Positions 20,801 through 32,800 of a stretch of 64,000 nucleotides of DNA are shown here, piece by piece (positions within the stretch are counted from its first letter, which is position 1; the number at the start of each line of letters is the position of its first letter). Under the pieces are notes generated by a model. It had not been told where the DNA came from and did not search any database. It worked only from the letters and a program-made list of their open reading frames with translations. Origin of the DNA: Owenia fusiformis (lineage: Eukaryota; Annelida; Polychaeta; Sabellida; Oweniidae); assembly GCA_903813345.2 (NCBI GenBank), contig CAIIXF020000005.1:25111375-25175374 (forward strand). The letters run 5' to 3'. The translations under genes were made by a program, and so were the position numbers.

Positions 20801-23800
20801 TTACGTTTTTTATACGAAAAATGGCCCCATTTTGATATTTAGCAGCCATTTTGAAAATCTCTTCTTCAGCGTAGCTCCTTCGTCCCTAGGCATCAGCATA
20901 CAAAATTTGAACCAAATCCATGGACTAGTATTTGAGTTATCAAAGATTATATTTTTACGAAAAATGGTGGCCATTTTGAATATAGCGGCCATATTGAAAA
21001 TTCCTTCTCGAGCAGAGGTTCTACCCCCATTAGGCATAAGCCTATAAAATTTGAATCAAATCTGTCAACCGGTACTTGAGTTATCACCTGGACAAACGAA
21101 CGGACGGCTTTCCTATATCCCCCTCGAACTTCGTTCGGTGGGATAATTATTCCTCACTATTTTTCCGTAAATGGAACAGTTGAAAGTGCAGATTTTAACC
21201 ATTTCTAACATTCCATTTACGACACAAAAGTGAGGAATTACATCAATGATTCTGGTGGTTGTGAACTATTCATTCACAAATGCTTAGGTTTTAAACATAT
21301 GATGCTGACACAGTTTTATGCCAAAAAGATCATGTAGATTCGGCCAGAATTCATGAATTCATGGAAAAAGAAAAAATCGTACCTCCGAGGATGGGACATT
21401 TTGTTACCCTAACATATCTGTTTTTGTAAACAATTTAAAGAGATCCACCAAAGTACATGATAACACACAAAGTAATCTATATACTGTATACAGATGAAGA
21501 TTATTGAAATCAAGTTTGAACAGAGAATAAAATATTCTACAGTAAAACCTGTCCGGTGGAATACCTCTCTGTAGGGAAAACCTATGAACAAGGAATGCTT
21601 TTCAAAAGAACCAAATATTTTTCCATTGACTTCCATGTTAACGGACCCTCTCTGTAGGGAAAACCTGTGAACAGGGAACAAGGAACACTATTTGGTGCAA
21701 ATTATGAAAATTCACCTGTGAACAAGGAATATGGAATATTGGTGACACTGTATATTACATTATTTTTCAGAGGTGTGAAAGTCTTAAGCCAATATCTGAT
21801 TCTAAAAAGCTTGGATTAATATGATTGAGATTATGATAAGCCAATTGTTTACAAAATGTAGCATCCCACCCACTGTTAATTACCCTGATATATTTTAAAA
21901 CTAATACTAATCTGTTTGTTACTAATTATCATGACACTAATTCTTCCTTTCAACAAACATAATATTACATCAAATCAGTTGTGATAATCTAGGGATTGAC
22001 TCAATTGTTTTATGGAGATAACAGATAAGTACATGTGTCATGTTGAGCCAAATCTATCAACAATTACAACAACTAGACATCATCATACGCCAACAGCAGC
22101 AGCTAAAATCAACATTGGGAGAATGCTCCTTACCCTCAGCTAAAGGAGTTTGGAGATCTTCATAAATCTTCCAAGATGTCACAACAAGGTCTAGCAACCA
22201 AGTATGGAGTCGGATTTGTTAAAATCAATAAATGCCCAAATATATACAAAAAATGCTTATTCGGCAATTCTGAGTTTGCTGAAAGTGCGGCCCCTCTCTA
22301 TAGTGAAAACCTCTGAACAAGGAAACTTTCCTCCAGTCCGAAGAGCATTCCCTGTTCGCAGGTTTTACTGTATTTAGAAAGGTTGGAAAGTTCTAAAATA
22401 ATCCAGATTCCTTCCAAATCTGTACCATCAAAAAACAATGCTGTAAAGATTACGTTTTTTATACGAAAAATGGCCCCATTTTGATATTTAGCAGCCATTT
22501 TGAAAATCTCTTCTTCAGCGTAGCTCCTTCGTCCCTAGGCATCAGCATATAAAATTTGAACCAAATCCATGGACTAGCATTTGAGTTATTAAAGATTATA
22601 TTTTTACGAAAAATGGTGGCCATTTTGAATTTAGCGGCCATATTGAAAATTCCTTCTCGAGCAGAGGTTCTACCCCCATTAGGCATAAGCCTATAAAATT
22701 TGAATCAAATCTGTCAACCGGTACTTGAGTTATCACCTGGACAAACGAACGGACGGCTTTCCTATATCCCCCTCGAACTTCGTTCGGTGGGATAATTATT
22801 CCTCACTATTTTTACGTAAATGGAACAGTTGAAAGTGCAGATTTTAACCATTTCTAACTTTCCATTTACGACACAAAAGTGAGGAATTACATCAATGATT
22901 CTGGTGGTTGTGAATTATTCATTCACAAATGCTTAGGTTTTAAACATATGATGCTGACACAGTTTTATGCCAAAAAGATCATGTAGATTCGGCCAGAATT
23001 CATGAATTCATGGAACAAGAAAATCAAGTGAAAATGACACTAGAAAAATACGAAGACCATAATGCTATTTTGACAAAACTGATCCACTTTTTATGGAAAT
23101 ACCACGGATAAAGACAATGAACAATCTACATTTTACTGCTTGTTTTCTGTTTGCTAGGTAACATGTTAATGACGTCACAAATTAAAATATAATAAACACT
23201 GTGATGTGTGACGTTTAGCTTTCTTGTCTATTTAGTTGATAGGGCAATAAGTAACTGATGTCATAGTTTATGTTATATTACGCCATATCTTCATCACAAA
23301 CAAAACATATGACGTCGTGATCGTTGCTTTGATGATTTGCCATATAAGGTAATAATGGCGGACTTTTGGTCACGTGACTGGTCGACAGTCGGTCCATAGA
23401 ACGAATGGCTCCGCCCACTTTGTGGGGGGCCTTCGTAAAAAGAAAAATCGGACCTCCGAGGATGGGACATTTTGTTACCCTAACATATCTGTTTTTGTAA
23501 ACAATTTAAAGAGATCCACCAGAGTACATGATAACACACAAAGTAATCTATATACTACATACAGATGAAGATTATTGAAATCAAGTTTGAACAGAGAATA
23601 AAATATTCTATTTAGAAAGGTAGGAAAGTTCTAAAATAATCCAGATTCCTTCCAAATCTGTACCATCAAAAAACAAGGCATTAACATGACAAAATGTCAC
23701 CACCTAGTTGCTCACAATATTATGAGTTCAAACTTAAGTCAGATTTGAATTTCTGAGAACTTGTAAAGTCAAATTTGAACTTCTGAAAAGATGAAGATGA

Positions 23801-26800
23801 TTTTGAAAAAAAAATTTGGTCAATTTGAAGCAAGTTGAAAACAGACCTTTTTGACCTTTTTTGACCTTGAGAAGGTCATTAAAGGTCAAATGTCAAATCT
23901 AAAGTCAGATTTGAATTTCTGAGAACATGTAGATGATTTTGAAAAAAAAAATTAGTCAATTTGAAGCAAGTTGAAAAAAGACCTTTTTGACCTTTTTTGA
24001 CCTTGACAAGGTCATTGAAGGTCAAATGTCAAATCTAAAGTCATATTTGAATTTCTGAGAACATGTAGATGATTTTGAAAAAAATTTTAGTCAATTTGAA
24101 GCAAGATGAAAAAATACCTTTTTGACCTTTTTTGACATTGAGAAGGTCATTGAATGTCAAATGTCAAATCTAAAGTCAGATTTGAATTTCTGAGAACATG
24201 TAGATGATTTTGAAAAAAAAAATTAGTCAATTTGAAGCAAGTTGAAAAAAGACCTTTTTGACCTATTTTGACCTTGACAAGGTCATTGAAGGTCAAATGT
24301 CAAATCTAAAGACATTATTGAATTTCTGAGAACATGTAGATGATTTTGAAAAAAAATTTAGTCAATTTGAAGCAAGATGAAAAAATACCTTTTTGACCTT
24401 TTTTGACATTGAGAAGGTCATTGAATGTCAAATGTCAAATCTAAAGTCAGATTTGAATTTCTGAGAACATGTAGATGATTTTGAAAAAAAAATTTAGTCA
24501 ATTTGAAGCAAGTTGAAAAAAGACCTTTTTGACCTTTTTTGACTTTGAGAAGGTCATTGAAGGTCAAATGTCAAATCTTAAGTCAAATCTAAAGTCAGAT
24601 TTGAATTTCTGAGAACACGTAGATGATTTTGAAATTTTTTTTTAGTCAATTTGAAGCAAGTTGAAAACAGACCTTTTTGACCTTTTTTGACCTTGAGAAG
24701 GTCATTGAAGGTCAAATGTCAAATCTTAAGTCAAATCTTAAGTCAGATTTGAATTTCTGAGAACACGTAGATGATTTTGAAAAAAAAATTTAGTCAATTT
24801 GAAGCAAGTTGAAAACAGACCTTTTTGATCTTTTTTGACCTTGAGAAGGTCATTGAAGGTCAAATGTCAAATCTAAAGTCAGATTTGAATTTCTGAGAAC
24901 ATGTAGATGATTTTGAAAAAAAAATTTAGTCAATTTGAAGCAAGTTGAAAAAAGACCTTTTTGACCTTTTTTGACTTTGAGAAGGTCATTGAAGGTCAAA
25001 TGTCAAATCTTAAGTCAAATCTAAAGTCAGATTTGAATTTCTGAGAACACGTAGATGATTTTGAAAATTTTTTTTAGTCAATTTGAAGCAAGTTGAAAAC
25101 AGACCTTTTTGACCTTTTTTGACCTTGAGAAGGTCATTGAAGGTCAAATGTCAAATCTTAAGTCAGATTTGAATTTCTGAGAACACGTAGATGATTTTGA
25201 AAAAAAAATTTAGTCAATTTGAAGCAAGTTGAAAACAGACATTTTTGACCTTTTTTGACCTTGAGAAGGTCATTGAAGGTCAAATGTCAAATCTTAAGTC
25301 AAATCTTAACTCAGATTTGAATTTCTGAGAACACTTAGATGATTTTGAAAAAAAAATTTAGTCAATTTGAAGCAAGTTGAAAACAGACCTTTTTGACCTT
25401 TTTTGACCTTGAGAAGGTCATTGAAGGTCAAATGTCAAATCTAAAGTCAGATTTGAAGGTCAAATGTCAAATCTTAAGTCAGATTTGAATTTCTGAGAAC
25501 ATGTAGATGATTTTGAAAAAAAATTTAGTCAATGTGAAGCAAGTTGAAAAAAGACCTTTTTGACCTTGAGAAGGTCATTGAAAGTCAAATGTCAAATCTA
25601 AAGTCAGATTTGAACTTCTGAGAACATGTAGATGATTTAGAAAAAAATTGAAGTCAGTCTAAACAGTATTTGTTAAGTTATAGGAAGTTGTAAGAAATTG
25701 TTACAGATGCCGGACGCCAACCGCCGGACGCCAACCGCCGGACGCCGTCGCAAAAAAACGGAGACCATAACAATATGTCACCACTTTTGGTGGTGACATA
25801 ACAATGCTGTAAAGTGCTATTTCATCAGAACTTGAAATTATTGATCAAACATTTATATTGTCAGTATATTATGTCACACAAAAATACAATGAAGATATAC
25901 TCTATGCCAAATATATCTTATTTTGAAATAACAAGGCAAGCAAACTCGTGAAGTTAAGTATACTTACGATATATATTGAATTCATGGGAATGGGATGTCT
26001 CACATTCTGCACAACTGCCTTGTAAAGTAAGGCATTGGGAATAAGGCTCAGGACAGTTGGGACTAGGAGACGGCTTCAACTACAATGCAGTCAATGATAA
26101 ACAATATTAAACCACAAAGGACCAAAGAAGGTAGAGGTGATTTAGATATTCATATATTTAAGATCATGGTTATCATCCAATTAAATCTATAAATAAATGA
26201 ATGTCATTTTTATTTCATTCATGCAAAGTTTGATTTTAAAACTGATAGTGCTGTGTGTTCTGTTTAAGTGTGATTTGGCGGGAAAACCTACCCAGATTGT
26301 GTATCTGCCAGGGGCAACATTTGTGAATGTGTGCACTGTTGTTGGCTTTTTCTGAAAATACAAATAACAATACAAATGTACAATGTAAAGTTCAAAGCAA
26401 TACACACAATACAGAATAGTACCAGGTCGTTCAATAAGTTCTCATAATTTTGCTCTCATTTTAAGAGTTTTTTATATTTTTCCATGAAAATTTCACAGAC
26501 GATGCAGAATGTATCTGTGTAACAACCCTGCAAAAATTAAGTTTTAATTCTAATGGTCGTGAAAATGGCGGTTGTTATAGTAACATGAAAAATGGGTAGG
26601 CGGGGCAGATTATTTGACGTCATAGTGGCATATAATTCAGTTCAACATTGTGGAGAGTAACAAGTGTTTTAATGTCATGTAGTCCCATTTATCCCATGAA
26701 ATAGTATGGGGTAAATGTTTCTATTCCTACTTTAAATGCTCAAAATAATGTCCATTGGATGCGACACACTTTCGATGACGTTCTACCCAATCCTGGAAGA

Positions 26801-29800
26801 TTTTATGGAATCCATCAGGAAATCTAGCTCTGAGAGCATTTTGGACTGCATTCTGCAAATCTTCTGTCGATGCAAATCGAAAACCTCTCAGCTCATCTTT
26901 CATTCGGCCAAACACGCCAAAGTCGCATGGGGCTTCATCAGGTGAATATGGTGCCTGTGGGAGAACTTCCATTCCGAGTTCTCCTATGGTGTTCAGTACA
27001 AGTTCTGCCCGGTGACACGGGGCATTATCCTGATGAAATATTCTTGTCGCCAACTCTAGGAGGGGGCGTTTCTTTGAGAAGGCCCGTTTGAGATGCCTCT
27101 TGAGAACCTGAAATAGTCAGTAGGATAGGATACTAATGCCTTTAACATTTGTACTTAACCATTTTTATAGTTCAAATCTGATTTTAAATTTGATTTGATT
27201 TAATGTTTTTACTCTTATATTGATTAATTTATTAATAATGAATAAGCTTACCATTGCATAATAGTCCTTGTTTATTCTCTGACCATCAGGAATTGCATGC
27301 GTAAGCAGCACCCCAGAGCTATCCAAAAACACAATGAACATCACCTTGCCGTCATTTTTGGTCAGTTTTGCCAGGGTTGAAATGGGAGTAGGTGAGTTCT
27401 TAGTTCTCCAACCACTTGATGCTCTCTTCCCAAGGGGCTCATAATAGCTGACGTACACCTCGTCGCATGTGATAATTCGTTGAAGAAAACTATCCCCTTC
27501 ATCTTGGTATCGTCTTAGAAATTCTTGGGAAACTCAACTCTGCGGGCTCTCTGGTCACTAGTTAACTCCTTTGGCACCCATTTAGCACACATGAGGTTCA
27601 TTTTAAGCTTCTCTTTCAGAATGAAGTGTGTTCTACCTATACTAATGTTCACATTCTCACTAAGTTCCCGTACAGAGATGCGGCGATCATCATCTAGAAC
27701 TGTCTTAACTCTTTCAACAGCCTTTGGGTTGGTGACTTTTACCGGTCTGCCAGTCCGTTTTTCATCCATCACAGATTTTCTTCCCTCTGAACCAAACCTT
27801 TGATACCATTGGTATATGGTAGGTGTGCTCATTAACTCCTTTCCATAAATATCTTGAACTGCTTTTATTGTTTCTCCTCTTGATTTCTTGGATAACACAC
27901 AAAATCTTATCACACTACGGATTTGAATTTGAATTTCATCTTGACTTTTCACAAGACCACAGTCAGCTGCCATCTTGGGTCTCTCTATTGAAACCTTTTC
28001 TGTGATGTCATACCTTTTTATGTGATGTCACAGTAATAACTATACTCAGAAAAGTTGCATCTTTCACACTGATGTCAAAACCTGTTTCTATGGTTGCAAA
28101 TCTTTCAGATAAAACATATGACATTTCAAGATGAAATCTAACTACATCCATGGATTTTACGATCAAATAAAGTTGCCCCGCCTACCGATTTTTGACGTTA
28201 CTATAGCAACCGCCATTTCCACAACCATTAGAATTAATACATAATCTTTGCAGAGTTGTTACACAGATACATTCTGCATCGTCTGTGAAATTTTCATGGA
28301 AAAATATAAAAAACTCTTAAAATGAGAGCAAAATTATGAGAACTTATTGAACGACCTGGTATTTCCTAAAATTCATATTTTTCAGGCTTGGGAGCTGAAA
28401 CATTTTTGATTGAGTTTATGCTTGTCAAGTTTACCTCTGTAAACTGAACATCTAATAATAGAGGCTTAATATTTGAAATACATGTAGTGCAAACACTTCT
28501 ACTTGTTATTTTTATTAAAATATTATCATAACAAAGCATCTCCATTTGACATAATAGGAGCTTTAACACTTACCAACTTTTCTGTTTTAATAGGGTTTTT
28601 CCCTGCACTATCCATGAGAAGGAGAGTGTAAGATGGGGTCAGATCCTTGGAGGGAGGGGTGAACTCAACCCGTATTGTACCATTACTGGATATATTGGCA
28701 ACTTTCAATTTCAAGTCTGGAAACTCTAGAAACACATGGATGGAAACTAAATTAAGGATAAGAAATCAAGAAAGCACTTTCATAAATTTATGATAATCAA
28801 TTGAATCAGTTCATTCTATAAAATGAATAACCTGAATAGAAGGCGCTACCATAGAAGACAAATGAAGTAGCAAAAACACTGAGTAAAATATTGAACTGCT
28901 TTAGTTGACTTAGAGTTCAATAATTTAAAAGAGAAATTACATAAACAATTTAATCAGATCTTGGTTCTATTCTTGCAGATCTGTAAAGATTTTGAATGAA
29001 TCTTGCTATCAATGATTTTTGTGCCTCCCACCCCTAGACCCATCAGCACAAGGCAATATAGCACCTTTCAAGTGCAAGTACTATGATTGGTGGCCATTAA
29101 TTATTGCAAGAAGACAATTTATCCATTATCGCCAAGTTGAAATTTTGAGAGAATCTTTCATTTACAATTTCTCAAAATATTTCTCCTTCATATTTGTGAA
29201 ATGGTTAGGCACTTATTAGGGAGTGGGGCCAATAATTGCAATTAATGAAAAACAGCTCTGTGTTAAAAGCTGTTATGTAATGTAGTACCTTGATCAATCC
29301 CGCCTACATCGATCCCATCAAGATATATTGTCTGATCTGTCATATCATCACCATCCGTTGATTTAGGAAGTGATGTCACAGATATAGCAATGCAAGAACC
29401 CTTTAGAATAGACAGGCAATTATACTGGAATCGAATCTGAAAGAGAAAGTGGAAAATGACAACTCCCATCTAGCAATGATCTCACTTGCCAGAAGGATAT
29501 ATAAAGGGAAAATCCAAAGGGAACCTGGGGCAAGAAAGACCCCGAGGCCAATATGTTTTTTTCGACTGGTAGTAAAGGACTTTTTATTGGTTAAAATTTC
29601 TAACATTTCGTTCACATCTGCAAACAGTTTGTGAAATGTTAATAAACATCAAGATGGTTTCACACATTTTCAGCGAAGATCATTGCTATGTAGGGCGTAA
29701 AATAGCAAATCCTTACAAAACTAGGATTCTATTAAATCATGGGCTATCCTTACTCAAACTTTGAAGACAGAAGTAAACACATTTTATTCATATGAGATAC

Positions 29801-32800
29801 TAGTAAACACAATAAATTGAGCATTCCATTTCAGATGATTTCTTTTTGTCCCAACTAACAAAAAGTTCTAGCATAAACAAAAGCAAAAATAGTACTGCTA
29901 ATCATTATCAATATACCTTTTTCTGTTGAATGTTCAGTTGTTCAGTCCAAGCAATTACGGCACATTCATCCTTCCCTTTATTTAGGTTGTCAACGTATAT
30001 TACTTTGACTAGGAATCCTTTTAAAAACGTAATTGAGCCTAAAATGTATAAAAATGTCAAATGATTTTCAAAACTGTTATACAATTATGATATTACAAAA
30101 AAAAATTTTACTAAACAGGACATTTCGGATCCTGTCTGGATCCTTTTTCAACTGTATAAAAACTGAACTGAAGCGCTAACAATGATGATATTATATATAA
30201 AATTAATGTAGAATTATTGTTCCATGGAACAGAATACAGAATCAAGACAAGGAACATTAATAAATCATGAATAGTGTATTTGAATCATTTCAATCTAAAG
30301 AATAACTGTTGTATCGACTTGTTAGTAAAATGCAAGGAAATTCCTGCGGGTGCCAAAGCTGCATGTTTACAAACCATGATTCATTTATATATTACAACGC
30401 GTAAGCAAGTTAATGCAAGTTGATCGGAAGTGACATCAATGTAATCCCTGAGTTCATGGCAGACATTTTGAAATACTGGCTGATTTAAAGATTGATGTGT
30501 GTATACTGTATTATTGCAATGTGCCACAACTGCAACAGTTGTGCCTTTGGGAGAATGTTTCTGGTGGTGTTTAGAATTGAATGAGGTAAGTATGTGCATT
30601 GATGGCCCCATTATTTTTCTTCTTTTGAAATATAATGAAGATCCATATTATATGCGCGCAAGACTTGTATGTAGAGATAAGAATAGAACTAGATAATAAA
30701 GGATCCCTTAACTAGATCTTTTTGGCAATTTCCTCTTTTTGTTAATCTTACATAGATAATGATCTGATTACAAGATAATGAGCTGATTAAGGTACAAACA
30801 GAGGCAAATGATTTATTTTCTGGCTAGATTACAATGCTTACCATCTCCTGGGGGTTGCCATGAAATATTAAGCTTCACAAATTGCTCCTTTCCAGGTTCA
30901 ATGCTGTACTTCAAATCTTTGGGATCTCCAGGGTAAGTTTTACCAGGCCCTACACGCTTATAGTCACATTCTGGAAAATAATTTTAAAAGATTTATTTAG
31001 GTATGCCAGGGCCTATTCACTTAAAAATACCAAAGTCAGCATAAACGTTTTGTCAAGCACTGCACTAACATTTGTTAATAAACAGAAATCTATATTTTGG
31101 GGTCACCCCATTGGTTGGAATCCAATTGGTCCGAATCCCAATCGTTCAAATCCCATTGGTCTGAATCCTAACTTGCCGAATCCCAATGATCCGAATCTTA
31201 TTGGTCCAAATCCCAAATGTCTAAATCCCCTAGAATTTTTGGGAAAAGTGAACCCCCCTTGGAAAATTCTGGCTACTGGCCTGATCTGATACCTAATCCA
31301 CCGAAACTCAGAAGTGTTGACATACTGTTATAGTCTCCAACTCTTTATGAATGGTTTTCAGTGGTTGACATTTGGCATCTGTTACAAATGGGAGGTTGTG
31401 ACATTTTGCATGTTCATGCCTAATATTTCCCTGTGGTCCCTTGGAAAATATTATTTCAACAATTTTTATTTTTTGGATCATTAGGTTTCGGACCAATGGG
31501 ATTCTGATGATTGGGATTCGGACCATTCAGATGACTGATTCAGACCAATGAGATTTGCATTGATTACCTTAAAATGTCTTACCTTGGGTGCTACTCTGTA
31601 TGATACTGCAATTCTGAAATTACAATTTATGACATGTTTAATATGGGATTTCTGGCCCTCCTCTTGGAGGTCAATGGAGTCAAACAATTACATGGTGACT
31701 GTTCAAGACACTGAAATTGCTGAATCTGCTGAGGTGGTCAATTTAGTCATCATAATTCAAAGTCATAGTCAGACTAGTCAAAGAAAACAACTAAAAGTAA
31801 GATTGCCAAATTGTTTAATTGATGTTGAACTTGAAGAAACAAGAACATTGCAATATCTTGCAACATGAAAATGATTTGTGCCGCAGCGAGATTAGAAGCT
31901 GGGACTTGTCACTTAGTTAAACAAGATGAATTCGAATGTAAGAAAGAAAAAGTAATATAATTCTGTACCATTTTGCGGTTATTTTACTCTATGGCATTGC
32001 AATCCGTTCACATCATTAGCTACATAATTGATTAACTCAAATATACCTTTCTACTGGTATATACCTTTCTTGATGTTATGTGTTTTTATATTATTTTGTC
32101 AAGTATCAGTTGCATGTTATGGCGGAAAAATGGTTTTGATGGATCCAGAACTTGCGACTAAGGAAAGAATAGTAAGGATGTTAAACTCAATAACGGCCAA
32201 GAAAATTCCTCATCATAATGAAAGCCGTTATTGAGTTTAACGACCTTGAACTATGCATGTGACAGCCAATCGTTTTTTTGTGCCATGGTTTTGGCTAGCT
32301 AATGCCGATGTACATTCTTTAGGCTCTTTAAAAACAATAGAAAAATAATACACTGCTCTTTGATATTCTTAAAAATAAAACACAGTTCATTCTATTGTGT
32401 TGGTAGCAAGCCCAGATCATTAGATCTAGTCTACTTTTCAATGGAGAAGGGAGTACAGGTATAGATCATGATTTGGGTTTGCCCCAAATCAACTGCAAAT
32501 GACTATGAGTGTACTATCCTTACTCGTTTGTTTATTTCGTGGTATGACGAACGTCGTTCTATTAAAAACCTGTTTGGGGACTTCCATGGTATACTACAGC
32601 ACCATCTTTGGATGGGATACTCTAATTTGCAGGCATATAATGCTCAGAATAATTAACCGGGACACATGTGAGCATAACAGTGAATGGTAAAATCTTTGGG
32701 ATTATTTTCTACGGATGGATGGGTAGTGGTGAATTGGTCAATGTACATGAATATGCCCAAGTAAAAAGGAAATCTAATATACCACTAATACATCACCAAT

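Larger units (their letters stand above)
19992..25804 (+). repeat. Three-copy tandem duplication inside receptor intron 8
   Basis: Three head-to-tail copies of an approximately 800-bp unit: 19992-20789, 20790-22438 and 22439-25804. The unit is the tail of the hairpin-ended repeat, then 'ttattcctcactattttt', 'gattctggtggttgtgaac', 'aaatattctatttagaaagg' and 'caatgctgtaaag'. Copy 2 is enlarged by an 831-bp insertion (21540-22370) and copy 3 by a 2123-bp insertion (23677-25799) plus extra sequence at about 23014-23436. The uninserted copies preserve the empty target sites. Confidence 0.9.

Noticed and set aside
30882-31289. 135-codon plus-strand frame with NPIGPNP repeats
   Set aside because: Half is antisense to receptor exon 3 and half is a short tandem repeat.
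31324-31440. Minus-strand open segment with splice-like borders and two cysteines, between receptor exons 2 and 3
   Set aside because: It would have to be phase 0 at both ends, which does not fit exon 3, and the microexon already joins both neighbours in frame. It lies within a repeat pair.
31548-31868. 106-codon plus-strand frame
   Set aside because: Antisense to the microexon region, no recognisable motif, no splice support.
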